Origin: an uncultured Nitrospira sp.
GTDB taxonomy: Bacteria; Nitrospirota; Nitrospiria; Nitrospirales; Nitrospiraceae
Length of the DNA stretch: 64,000 nucleotides
NCBI GenBank assembly: GCA_902500995.1
Contig: CABVSR010000001.1
Span: forward strand, 199,416 to 263,415
Reading direction: 5' to 3'
Made by a program: the position numbers and the translations under genes. Positions 7,964 through 16,398 of this stretch are shown here, piece by piece; within the stretch, counting starts at the first letter, position 1, and each line of letters opens with the position of its first letter. Below the pieces are notes generated by a model. It did no database searches. It worked only from the letters and a program-made list of their open reading frames with translations, and was not told the DNA's origin.

Positions 7964-10072
7964 ATGAAAATTCTGGTCGGGATCAGTGCCGTGATCCTGC
8001 TCCTTTTGATCCTGATCATCGCACTGCCTTTTCTCATTGACTTGAATAAGTATCAGGACCGGTATCGCCCTTTGATTGAGGAGGCCCTGAACCGAAAAGT
8101 CGAACTGCAGGACATCCGCCTGACGATTTGGCCGCGCATCGGCGCGCGCATCGGCGGGTTCGTTGTCCAGGATGATCCGGCGTTCCGCTCGGGTCCTTTC
8201 GCCTCCCTCGCGTCGCTGGATGTCGGCGTCAAGCTGCTGCCGCTGCTGAAAGCCAGGGTCGAGGTGGAAGAGATCACCCTGCGCGATCCGGTTATCCTGG
8301 TCCTGAAAAATTCACAAGGCCAGCTCAACATCTCCACCATCGGCGCCAAACCAGCCGGCCCCCCCGCGCCGACGAAACCGGAGGCGCCGGCACAGCCGGC
8401 CGGCAGTCCGCTTCAGGCCCTGGCGCTCTTCGCCGTAGACCGCGTGTCCATCGATGGCGGGAAATTAACCTATCGTGACGAATCGACCGTGCAGCCCACC
8501 GAATACACGGTCAATCAGCTCGAATTTTTGCTCACCTCCGTCCACCTCGGCGACAGTCCCACTGTGCATCTGGGAGCAACCGTCCTGCCCTATAACCTCC
8601 CTGTGCGTCTCGATGGGACGTTCGGACCGCTCGTGGAAACACTGGATGTCAAATCATTCGCATTTAACCTGGGCCTGGGCAAGGTGGCAGTGGGGCTCAA
8701 GGGACGCGCCATCGGCGGGAACCTCGATGCCACGGTCAATGCGCTACAGATCGACACGGCGGATCTGCCCGTCGCCTTGCCGCTGACGAAGCCCGTCCAG
8801 ATCAAAGATCTGCATCTCACGCTTCATGCCTTGTACCCGCTCCAGCCCGACGTGCCTCCCGCCAATCAGGTGGACCTGACTGATCTCGGCTTCAGCCTGG
8901 TCATGGGCGGCTCAACCATCAACATCAAGGGTACGGCAACGAAAGGCCTGGCCACGTTTACCGCGGCCTCGGCCAGCATCAATTCCTCCGACCTTCCTGT
9001 GGCCGTCCCCCTGGCCAAACCAGTCGAGGTGAAAGACCTGCATGTCAACGTCCGCGCGAAATATCCGCCTAAGGAAGGGGCCGCCCCGCTCGATCTCGCA
9101 GAGGTGCCGAATCTTGGCCTGACCATCGCCTTGGGCAGCTCACGGGTGGAGGTGAAAGGCTCGGTCGTCGGCGGGTTGGCGAAAGTGACGGCCACCTCAA
9201 AACTCGTGAATACCGCCGATCTGCCCGTCGCCCTGCCGCTGAAAAAGCCTGTGGAGATCAAAGACCTTCAGGTCGCGGCCGAAATGAAAGGGCAAGAGGC
9301 GCGACTCACCACGCTCACGCTGCAAGTCTTCGGGGGCTTCCTCCGCGGCCAGGGCACGCTTGGGCTCGGCACTTCGGCTCCGCCGTTCACGGGCACCGTT
9401 TCGCTCCAAGGCCTACAAGTCGGACCGGCGCTGGAGGCGGCCGGTACAGACCACGTGTCCCTGAGCGGCACGGCCAACGCGGAGCTGGCGCTGAGCGGGC
9501 GCGGGTTTACCCGTCCCGACCTGGTGAAGGCTCTGGCGGGAACCGGCCGCATGTCCGTGAAAGAGGGCAAAATCGAAGGCATCAATTTGCTGCAACAGGC
9601 CGCGATGTTGCTGAAAGTGGTCGGGGTGTCCCTGGACAATGTCAAAGCCACGGCATTCTCCACGATCGAAAGCGACCTGGTCATCAAACAAGGCTTGATC
9701 GGCCTGCAGCGCCTGCTGATCGATAGCCATGATTTTCAGGCGACCGGCGGCGGCACGATCGGTCTCGATCAATCCCTCGACATGAAACTGAATTTGAACC
9801 TCTCGCAGACTTTGAGTCAGAAAATAGTCGCCGGGTCGCCCATTGCCAAGGTGGCCATGAGCAATGGACGTCTCTCACTTCCACTGCTGATCACCGGCAG
9901 CACGCAAGCCCCTTCCTACGGGCTCGACACGAAAATGTTCGCCGGCAAAGTCAAAGAACAGGTGAAGGAAAAGGTCAAGGGAGCGGTAGGCGATCTCTTG
10001 AAAGGGTCCGCCAAGCCGGAAGACCTCAAGCAACAGGGCAAGGACCTTCTGAAGGGATTGTTCGGCCGATAG
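7964..10072 (+). CDS. AsmA-family envelope protein
   Basis: The 702-residue protein begins MKILVGISAVILLLLILIIA, a single N-terminal membrane anchor, followed by DLNKYQDRYRPLIEEALNRK, typical of AsmA-like proteins. A repetitive beta-rich body follows, with three related blocks containing DLPVALPLTKPVQIKDLHL-like segments (about residues 265, 345 and 420), and an AsmA C-terminal region. Family members sit in the inner membrane facing the periplasm and are linked to outer-membrane lipid or protein transport. The frame is open back to 7532, but ATG 7964 follows GCGGAGG and starts exactly at the membrane anchor. A short Lys-rich tail ends the protein. Confidence 0.85.
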   Translation: MKILVGISAVILLLLILIIALPFLIDLNKYQDRYRPLIEEALNRKVELQDIRLTIWPRIGARIGGFVVQDDPAFRSGPFASLASLDVGVKLLPLLKARVEVEEITLRDPVILVLKNSQGQLNISTIGAKPAGPPAPTKPEAPAQPAGSPLQALALFAVDRVSIDGGKLTYRDESTVQPTEYTVNQLEFLLTSVHLGDSPTVHLGATVLPYNLPVRLDGTFGPLVETLDVKSFAFNLGLGKVAVGLKGRAIGGNLDATVNALQIDTADLPVALPLTKPVQIKDLHLTLHALYPLQPDVPPANQVDLTDLGFSLVMGGSTINIKGTATKGLATFTAASASINSSDLPVAVPLAKPVEVKDLHVNVRAKYPPKEGAAPLDLAEVPNLGLTIALGSSRVEVKGSVVGGLAKVTATSKLVNTADLPVALPLKKPVEIKDLQVAAEMKGQEARLTTLTLQVFGGFLRGQGTLGLGTSAPPFTGTVSLQGLQVGPALEAAGTDHVSLSGTANAELALSGRGFTRPDLVKALAGTGRMSVKEGKIEGINLLQQAAMLLKVVGVSLDNVKATAFSTIESDLVIKQGLIGLQRLLIDSHDFQATGGGTIGLDQSLDMKLNLNLSQTLSQKIVAGSPIAKVAMSNGRLSLPLLITGSTQAPSYGLDTKMFAGKVKEQVKEKVKGAVGDLLKGSAKPEDLKQQGKDLLKGLFGR

Positions 10073-10089
10073 GACGGGGCGGAGGAGAC

Positions 10090-10890
10090 ATGTCGCTTGC
10101 TAATGTGATTACCCAATACATCGTGCAGTACGGATTTCGCATCCTGGGAGCGATCCTCGTTATTCTTGCCTCCCTCTTCGTGGCCAATTCGGTGGGGCGC
10201 CTCTTCGAGCGATGGCTTAATGAACAGGATCTGGAGCCGCCCCTCCGGCTGTTGCTCCTGCGACTCGTCAAAACCCTGCTGGTCCTGCTCGGCCTGCTCA
10301 TCGCGCTGGATCAACTCGGCGTGCAAATCGCCCCGCTGGTGGCAGGCCTCGGCGTGGCGGGCCTTGGCATGGGACTGGCCTTGCAGGGCGTGCTCAGCAA
10401 TGTCGTGGCAGGGCTCTCGATCATCTTCACGAAGCCCTACCGGGTCGGCGAACATGTGTCGTTGCTGGGCGTCCATGGCGATGTCGCAAAAATCGATATC
10501 TTCACCACCACGCTCCTGCACCCCGACCATTCCAGGATCGTCATCCCCAACCGGAAAGTCGTCGGGGAGATTCTGCACAACTTCGGCACCATTCGACAGT
10601 TGGACCTGTCCATCGGCGTGTCCTACCACACCGACATCGACACCACCCTCCGTGTGCTGCGCGAACTGATCGCCAGGCATCCGAAGGTGCTACAGGATCC
10701 CGCCCCGATCATCGGGATTGCCGCCTTCGCCGACTCCTCCATTACCCTGTCCATTCGGCCCTGGGTCCCTGTCGCTGCCGTCGGATCTGCGCAAATTGAG
10801 CTCAACCAGGCCATCATCCAGCGATTCCGCGCCGATGGCGTGGACATTCCCTTTCCACAACGTGAGGTGCGCCTGCTTAATCCCTCCTGA
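10090..10890 (+). CDS. Small-conductance mechanosensitive channel, MscS family
   Basis: The 266-residue protein has N-terminal membrane helices, the pore-lining helix (VAGLGVAGLGMGLALQGVLS) rich in Gly/Ala, and the MscS beta domain (FTKPYRVGEHVSLLGVHGDV; HPDHSRIVIPNRKVVGEIL). MscS channels open under membrane tension and release solutes during osmotic downshock. Length and domain order match the basic MscS form. The start follows GGCGGAGGAG. It lies 17 bp after the AsmA gene and is probably co-transcribed. An MscL gene lies 7 kb downstream. Confidence 0.93.
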   Translation: MSLANVITQYIVQYGFRILGAILVILASLFVANSVGRLFERWLNEQDLEPPLRLLLLRLVKTLLVLLGLLIALDQLGVQIAPLVAGLGVAGLGMGLALQGVLSNVVAGLSIIFTKPYRVGEHVSLLGVHGDVAKIDIFTTTLLHPDHSRIVIPNRKVVGEILHNFGTIRQLDLSIGVSYHTDIDTTLRVLRELIARHPKVLQDPAPIIGIAAFADSSITLSIRPWVPVAAVGSAQIELNQAIIQRFRADGVDIPFPQREVRLLNPS

Positions 10891-11026
10891 ATCAGCCCCG
10901 TACGCGCCCCTTCCCGGCCCTAATCCCACCCCTCGGCAGGGCCCTGTGCGACTTGTTGCACCTTCGTAAACATGCTACTGTAGCAGCCTTTCGTTGACGG
11001 ACGACCGCGGCCCAGGAGAGCACACC

Positions 11027-11641
11027 ATGAGCAGGCACACGGATCTCGATCGCACCCGACATGCGGAACGAACACCCGGCACGGTCACCGAGCCTGAGTC
11101 GGACCCCGCTCTCGCCGATGATCCAACCGCCGGCAACAATCTCGATAAGATCCGCGACATTCTCTTCGGCGCCCAAGTCCGCGACCACGAGCGCCGGTTT
11201 ACCAAGCTCGAAACGCAGCTGCTTGCAGAGGCGGCTCAACTGCGGCAAGACCTCAAGGAACGCTTCGCCGCACTGGAACAGTACATTCGCACGGAAGTCG
11301 AGCAGGTGACGGGACGTTTGAGCACCGAAGAGCAGGGCCGCACGAGCGCCGTCGGCGCGCTGACGACGGAGTTGCACACCCTCGCCGGAGTCCTCCAGCA
11401 GACGGCCGGGCAGCTCCGGGAGCAGAGCGAGCAGGCGTACCGCGATCTGCGAGACCAGCTGCAGCATCGGGCAGCCTCCATCACAGATGAATTCACGCAA
11501 CACCAGGCAACCCTGTCTGCCAGGCTCGAACAGGCTGTGCAACAACTCTCGCATCAAAAAACCGACCGGGCAGCGCTGGCCACTTTGCTTCACGAACTTT
11601 CGCAGAGGCTCTCCGATGACCAGCCTCCTCAACAGGCATAA
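11027..11641 (+). CDS. Coiled-coil protein, first gene of the Rab-like GTPase module
   Basis: This 204-residue acidic, soluble protein has no signal peptide or membrane segment. After a disordered charged N-terminus, residues 39-62 carry LDKIRDILFGAQ and RDHERRFTKLE. From there to the end it is almost entirely heptad-like helix (about residues 55-190) and likely oligomerises. The short motif at 39-62 recurs near the start of the next gene product, suggesting a shared binding surface. The start at 11027 is preferred over 10994 because AGGAGAG precedes it and family-like sequence begins after it. Function unknown; context suggests a cytoplasmic partner of the GTPase and the membrane OmpA protein. 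Confidence 0.75.
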   Translation: MSRHTDLDRTRHAERTPGTVTEPESDPALADDPTAGNNLDKIRDILFGAQVRDHERRFTKLETQLLAEAAQLRQDLKERFAALEQYIRTEVEQVTGRLSTEEQGRTSAVGALTTELHTLAGVLQQTAGQLREQSEQAYRDLRDQLQHRAASITDEFTQHQATLSARLEQAVQQLSHQKTDRAALATLLHELSQRLSDDQPPQQA

Positions 11642-11733
11642 TCCTTCCTCCATGCCGGGACCGTCACGGCTTGCCCTCCTCGCACTGAGGCGCATCAGGT
11701 CTTCACCCATGTCCTCTGCTACGCAGCGCTCTC

Positions 11734-13488
11734 ATGGCCACGAACAAGAGAACCGGTATGGCACAGTCCTCTAAAGCCGGCACGACGCCGGACGACCTCG
11801 ACTATGCCGAACTGCGCAATCTTCTCCTAGCGCCGGAACAGACGCGCCTCGAACAGCTCAAAGAGCGGGTCGAGCACATCGACCTCAATGCGCACAACCT
11901 CAGCCGGGTTCTTCCCGATGCCATCGCGCTGCGCGGAGAGAACGATCAGCAATTGACGCATGTTCTGACCCCGCATGTGTCGGAGGCACTGGGCGTGTCC
12001 GTGCGGAGACAGCCCCAGATGATCGTGGAAGCCATCGCTCCAATCATGATGCCGGCCATTCGTCAGGCCATCGCCAATGCCTTGCGAAGCATGGTGCAGT
12101 CCCTCAATCAAACCATCGAACACAGTCTGTCGATCCAGAGTGTGAGATGGAGAATCGAAGCTCTGCGCACCGGCAAACCGTTCGCAGAAATTGTCCTGCT
12201 GCATACCTTGCGGTATCGGGTCGAACAGGTGTTCCTCATCCACGCACAGACCGGACTGCTGCTGGCGCATGCGGCCGGCGACTCAGTGGCCGTGCAGGAT
12301 CAAACCCTGGTCTCCGGCATGTTGTCGGCCATCCGCAGTTTTGTGCAGGACTCGTTCGGCGGCACCCCGGACGAGGCGCTGAATACCTTGCAGGTCGGTG
12401 AGCTCACGGTCTGGATCGAGCAGGGGCCGGTCGCCATACTCGCCGCGGTGATTCGCGGCACCCCGCCGGAAAGCCTTCGCGTACAGCTGCAGGATACACT
12501 CGATCGGATTCACGCCGAACGGTCGGAGGCCTTGACCCGCTTCACAGGAGATGCCGCCGCGTTTTCCAGCGTCACCCCTCTTCTGGAAGAATGTTTGCGG
12601 GCGCAGTTCGAATCGCCCCGGCGCGGAGTCGCCCCGATGACCTGGCTGCTGGCACTGGCCGCTCTCCTTGCGATGGCCTGGTGGGGTTTCTCCGCCTACC
12701 AGGAACGCCAGCGATGGCAGACCTACCTCACCCGCGTGGCGGCGGAGCCTGGCCTTGTCGTGACGGCCTCTGAAACGGAAGGCAGCCGCTACCGCCTCAG
12801 CGGGCTTCGCGACCCGCTGGCCGCCGATCCGGCTGTCCTTCTTCAGGAGACTGGCATCGACGCCGGTCGAGTGGAGGCAAAGTGGCAACCATATTATGCG
12901 CTCGACGCGGCATTCATTCTGAAGCGAGCGGGCTTCGTCCTTGCGCCGCCGTCCACCGCGCGCTTGTCCCTGGACGGGAAGGGCCTGGCGGTCGAAGGCA
13001 CGGCCCCGGCGGATTGGATCAGGCAAAGCCGCATCCTCGCACGCACCTTGCCCGGCATAGATAAGTATGACGATCAACGCCTCGTGAGCCGGTCTCTAGG
13101 TGAGCTGCGGCGGCAGTTGACCGAGGCCTCGATACTCTTTGAACCGGGAAGCAGCCGCCTCGCATCGCCGGACCAACTTCATACTGTCCGCCGCATCTCC
13201 GAGATGCTTCGGCAGCTGGACGACATGGCCCGCGTTGCCGGCGCGGGAGCGACGGTGTCCATTGTCGGCCAAACCGACGTCCTGGGAGGAGCGGACACCA
13301 ACCGCCGCCTCAGCGAGCATCGCGCCCAAGCGGTCCTCGACGCCATTCAGCCCGCATCCTTTCCCGCGCTCATGTTTGAGACCAAAGGCATCCCCTCGTC
13401 GGCTGAACAGGAGGGACCCACCGGGGCCGGCGCTTCGCAGCAGCATCGGCGAGCCTCGTTGGACGTTGCCATTCAGCCTGCGCGGTGA
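11734..13488 (+). CDS. Membrane-spanning OmpA-domain protein of the GTPase module
   Basis: The 584-residue protein has a cytoplasmic-type N-terminal region of about 300 residues. It starts with a motif (ELRNLLLAPEQTRLEQLKER, about 26-45) related to one in the preceding gene. A mixed alpha/beta segment follows (VEQVFLIHAQTGLLLAHAAG, about 168-187), somewhat like a Roadblock/LC7 fold. One transmembrane helix (about 303-323) leads to a periplasmic part with a BON-like region (about 335-440) and an OmpA peptidoglycan-binding domain (about 450-580; IVGQTDVLGGADTNRRLSEH). It could anchor a cytoplasmic complex to the cell wall. The domain comparison with Roadblock and BON is tentative. An alternative start is ATG 11758. 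Confidence 0.78.
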   Translation: MATNKRTGMAQSSKAGTTPDDLDYAELRNLLLAPEQTRLEQLKERVEHIDLNAHNLSRVLPDAIALRGENDQQLTHVLTPHVSEALGVSVRRQPQMIVEAIAPIMMPAIRQAIANALRSMVQSLNQTIEHSLSIQSVRWRIEALRTGKPFAEIVLLHTLRYRVEQVFLIHAQTGLLLAHAAGDSVAVQDQTLVSGMLSAIRSFVQDSFGGTPDEALNTLQVGELTVWIEQGPVAILAAVIRGTPPESLRVQLQDTLDRIHAERSEALTRFTGDAAAFSSVTPLLEECLRAQFESPRRGVAPMTWLLALAALLAMAWWGFSAYQERQRWQTYLTRVAAEPGLVVTASETEGSRYRLSGLRDPLAADPAVLLQETGIDAGRVEAKWQPYYALDAAFILKRAGFVLAPPSTARLSLDGKGLAVEGTAPADWIRQSRILARTLPGIDKYDDQRLVSRSLGELRRQLTEASILFEPGSSRLASPDQLHTVRRISEMLRQLDDMARVAGAGATVSIVGQTDVLGGADTNRRLSEHRAQAVLDAIQPASFPALMFETKGIPSSAEQEGPTGAGASQQHRRASLDVAIQPAR

Positions 13489-13500
13489 GAGACTTCCAGC

Positions 13501-14037
13501 ATGATTGAAAAAAAGATCTGCATGCTGGGCGCCTTTGCCGTGGGGAAAACCAGCCTGGTTCGGCGTTTTGTCAGCAGCTGCTTTTCCGAACAGTACCAAA
13601 CAACCATCGGAGTCACGGTCGACAAGAAATCGATGACTGTCGATGGCACACCCCTCACCATGGTCTTGTGGGATTTGTATGGAGAGGACGAGTTCCAGAA
13701 GCTGCGCCCCTCCTACCTGCGGGGTTCGGCGGGGTATCTCCTGGTGCTTGACGGCACAAGGCGCGCGACGCTGGACATCGCCTTGGGCATTCAGGAACGC
13801 GCAACCGACATCCTCGGTCCCGTCCCGTTTGTCGTCCTGATCAATAAGCACGATCGGAGGACGGACTGGGACATCACGGATCAAGACCTGACGCAGCTGG
13901 CGCAGCGTGGATGGTCGTGTCTGATGAGTAGCGCCAAAACCGGTCAGGGCGTGGAAGACGCCTTCGCCACCTTGGCCCGCGCCATGTTGGTTCCCTCACA
14001 GGCTCCATCTTCAGGCGGGAAGACGCATGGCTCCTGA
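13501..14037 (+). CDS. Rab/Ras-like small GTPase
   Basis: The 178-residue protein is a complete small GTPase. It has the P-loop GAFAVGKTS (residues 10-18), a switch I Thr in QTTIGVTV, the G3 motif WDLYGED, G4 NKHD and G5 SSAKTG. The residue after the G3 glycine is Glu, where Ras and Rab proteins have the catalytic Gln. GTP hydrolysis may therefore be slow or depend on a partner. It lies 12 bp after the OmpA-domain gene and overlaps the sigma-54 activator gene by 11 bp, so the genes are translated together. Such bacterial Rab-like GTPases usually switch the place or activity of partner proteins. No membrane-targeting tail is visible. Confidence 0.9.
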   Translation: MIEKKICMLGAFAVGKTSLVRRFVSSCFSEQYQTTIGVTVDKKSMTVDGTPLTMVLWDLYGEDEFQKLRPSYLRGSAGYLLVLDGTRRATLDIALGIQERATDILGPVPFVVLINKHDRRTDWDITDQDLTQLAQRGWSCLMSSAKTGQGVEDAFATLARAMLVPSQAPSSGGKTHGS

Positions 14038-15823
14038 TACGTCATCGCGCGCGCAAGACGTGCTTTGCTCCACACTGTTGCAACGATTCCACTTCGTCAT
14101 CCTGGAGCATATGGCCGGGACGCAATTTCGCATCCTCGGCCATCCGCCATCCTGGCTGTTTCGCCTCTATCCGGAGGCTGAAGGCACCCTGAAGCTCTCC
14201 GTCGATAGTCGCACGCCGGTGTTGCATAATTTTCTGGCCGATGCGGCAGATGTGTGGGACGCCCATGACGATCGCATCGGACACTCCGGCTTCTGGACAG
14301 AACGGACGGTCTTCGAACAGCCCTGGCACTTCGAAGCGTTGGCGTTACGCGTCGAAGCCCGTCGCTTGTTGGTCGTGCAGCACAATAGGACAGCCTATGA
14401 ACAACAAGCTTCCACGCTCCAGCAGGCGCGGGATCAGGCACTCCAACAGCATGAGCAGGAGCGCGGACACCAGCGCACCAGGCATCGTCTCAACAGGCAG
14501 CTCGTGGACATGGAGCGATCGCGGGACGACGTGGCGGCCATCTTACAGGAGCTTGGGCTGGCTACGGTGCTGATCGACCGGGAAGGGCTGGTTCGGTTTG
14601 TGAGCGCCTCCGCAGCCGGCCTCCTGGAGTTACCCTCACCCGCCCTCGACCAGGGACTGCGGTGGGACAGCCTGCTCCCGCTCACGAAAGCCGACCGGCT
14701 GGCGCTGCAAGCGCTGCTTGATCAACCGCTGGCACAACGGGAACGAGTCCGCTGCCACCTTGAAACGCCGGCAGGGCGGCGTCTGTGGCTGGAAATCGAA
14801 CTGCACGACGACCCGCGGGACCAGCGAAGCAAGATTGCGTTTCTCCATGACATGACGGATGTCTATCATCTCCGGCGCCTGCTGGAGCAGAAAGCGCACT
14901 ATTTCGATCTCATCGGCAAAAGCCGCGGCATGACCGAGGTCTATGAACAGATCCAGGACTTGGCCCGCGTGGATTCCACCGTCCTGATCGAAGGTGAAAC
15001 CGGCACCGGGAAAGAACTGGTCGCCCGCGCGTTACACCAAGCCAGCGCCCGGCGCACGGGCCCGTTTATCGCCGCCAACTGCGCAGGCTTGACGGATTCG
15101 CTGCTCGGCAGTCAACTGTTCGGTCACAAGAAAGGGGCCTTTACCGGCGCCATCGACGACCAGCAGGGACTCTTTGAAGCCGCGCAAGGCGGGGTCCTGT
15201 TCCTCGATGAAATCGGTGATATTCCCCATACCGTGCAAACCAATCTGTTGCGCGTGTTGCAGGAGAAGGAAGTGACCCGGCTCGGTGAGACCAGGCCGAG
15301 AAAGGTCAACGTTCGCGTTCTGACGGCGACGCATCACAACCTTGCCCAAGACGTGGCCAAGGGAACCTTTCGCGCCGACCTCCTGTACCGGGTTCGAGTC
15401 GCTCGCATTCACCTTCCTCCGCTGAAGGACCGGAAAGAGGATATTCCGCTGCTGGTCACCTCATTCCTGGCCGAAGGGCGAGCGAGCATGGGCAAACTCA
15501 TCCATCGCGCCAGCCCCGGCGCCATGGCAATGCTCATGGAATATCATTGGCCCGGAAATGTACGCGAACTCAAGAGTACGATCGAATGCGCGATGATCCA
15601 CTGCAAAGGCGACCAGCTCGAGGCCGCGGATCTTCCCCCCGAGCTTCGGCGGCAGCAAGCCGGTCTCCCGTCGGATCCGGTCGCCCCTCACGATGAACGC
15701 AGTCGCTTCGTGTCCGCACTCGGGCAGGCGCGGGGAAACCGCACCAAAGCTGCGCGTCTTCTCGGGATGAGTCGCGCAACCTTCTACCGCCGCTTGACCG
15801 AACTCGACCTCCCCACCAGCTAG
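14027..15823 (+). CDS. Sigma-54-dependent transcriptional activator with PAS domain (GTPase module)
   Basis: The 598-residue protein has an unrecognised N-terminal domain (residues about 1-115, with FHFVILEHMAGTQFRILGHP), a coiled-coil linker (about 120-165), a PAS domain (about 170-290), an AAA+ domain (about 300-530) and a Fis-type helix-turn-helix (about 555-595; GNRTKAARLLGMSRATFYRR). Walker A GETGTGKE, the sigma-54-contacting GAFTGA loop, Walker B VLFLDEIGD and the arginine fingers region are intact, so it should activate RNA polymerase-sigma-54. It has no receiver domain, so its signal is probably sensed by the PAS or N-terminal domain, or delivered by the GTPase encoded just upstream (11-bp overlap). 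Target promoters are unknown. Confidence 0.9.
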   Translation: MAPDTSSRAQDVLCSTLLQRFHFVILEHMAGTQFRILGHPPSWLFRLYPEAEGTLKLSVDSRTPVLHNFLADAADVWDAHDDRIGHSGFWTERTVFEQPWHFEALALRVEARRLLVVQHNRTAYEQQASTLQQARDQALQQHEQERGHQRTRHRLNRQLVDMERSRDDVAAILQELGLATVLIDREGLVRFVSASAAGLLELPSPALDQGLRWDSLLPLTKADRLALQALLDQPLAQRERVRCHLETPAGRRLWLEIELHDDPRDQRSKIAFLHDMTDVYHLRRLLEQKAHYFDLIGKSRGMTEVYEQIQDLARVDSTVLIEGETGTGKELVARALHQASARRTGPFIAANCAGLTDSLLGSQLFGHKKGAFTGAIDDQQGLFEAAQGGVLFLDEIGDIPHTVQTNLLRVLQEKEVTRLGETRPRKVNVRVLTATHHNLAQDVAKGTFRADLLYRVRVARIHLPPLKDRKEDIPLLVTSFLAEGRASMGKLIHRASPGAMAMLMEYHWPGNVRELKSTIECAMIHCKGDQLEAADLPPELRRQQAGLPSDPVAPHDERSRFVSALGQARGNRTKAARLLGMSRATFYRRLTELDLPTS

Positions 15824-15852
15824 CCCCACAGCCGCACGCTTTCCCCGGCAAG

Positions 15853-15891
15853 TGTCTCACATCGTTTCCGGTGAGACAATGGAAGACGATG
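15853..15891. promoter_or_regulatory. Overlapping dyads downstream of the activator gene
   Basis: TGTCTCAC (15853-15860) and GTGAGACA (15871-15878) form a perfect 8-bp dyad. A second, overlapping one is made by CATCGTTTCC and GGAAGACGATG (ending at 15892). There is no T-run after them. Dyads of this size are typical of enhancer sites for Fis-type sigma-54 activators, but a transcript-end hairpin is equally possible. Confidence 0.35.
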
Positions 15892-15989
15892 TGATGCGTC
15901 TCTTCCTGTCGCCAGGATCCTCTCCATACGCCCAGCCGTGACGTTCTCTCGCAGCGCCCTGATTCGTCTTGACGCATGTTTCTCCGCGT

Positions 15990-16005
15990 AGGCACGGAGC
16001 TTGTA
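15990..16005 (+). promoter_or_regulatory. Weak -24/-12 (sigma-54-like) element before the LuxR-type gene
   Basis: AGGCACGGAGCTTGT has the GG and TTG of a -24/-12 promoter with correct spacing but T instead of C at -12. It lies about 80 bp before the LuxR-type ATG and about 115 bp after the dyads near 15860. It is suggestive only because a sigma-54 activator is encoded next door. Confidence 0.25.
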
Positions 16006-16086
16006 GAAGGAATCGCACAAACCCCTGCGTGCAATTCCGTGGGGATCACCCAGCAGGACTTTCAGAGAGGAGCATGTGAATCAGCG

Positions 16087-16398
16087 ATGGATAAGGTATT
16101 CCCATTGTCACACCCGCGGCCGGACCGGCCGACCCGGCGAGAGCAGGAAATTCTGAACTACATTTGGGCCGGGTTGACGAGTCAAGAAATTGCGGCGCGG
16201 CTGCAGATCGCGCAGAAAACCGTGGAGTCCCATCGCGCCAACTTGCTCAGAAAGTTCCGGGCGGCGAATGCCGCGCAACTACTCCGCCTGGCCCTGCTTG
16301 AAGGGCTGCTCACCGTCCCGTCTGCAGACGGCGCGCCGGACGCCAAGGTAGTGGCGGCGAGCGCAAAGGCGGCGCGGAGACTCAGCAGTATTAAATGA
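16087..16398 (+). CDS. LuxR-type helix-turn-helix protein
   Basis: A 103-residue protein consisting almost only of a LuxR/GerE DNA-binding domain: PTRREQEILNYIWAGLTSQE, then IAARLQIAQKTVESHRANLL (residues about 15-60). It has no receiver or sensor domain. A C-terminal Ala/Lys-rich tail follows. ATG 16087 is chosen because AGAGAGGAG lies upstream (16064-16072, slightly far) and the family domain begins soon after; the frame is open back to 15976. Stand-alone GerE-type regulators often act in envelope or developmental control. It lies between the GTPase module and a DUF481 gene. Confidence 0.82.
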   Translation: MDKVFPLSHPRPDRPTRREQEILNYIWAGLTSQEIAARLQIAQKTVESHRANLLRKFRAANAAQLLRLALLEGLLTVPSADGAPDAKVVAASAKAARRLSSIK

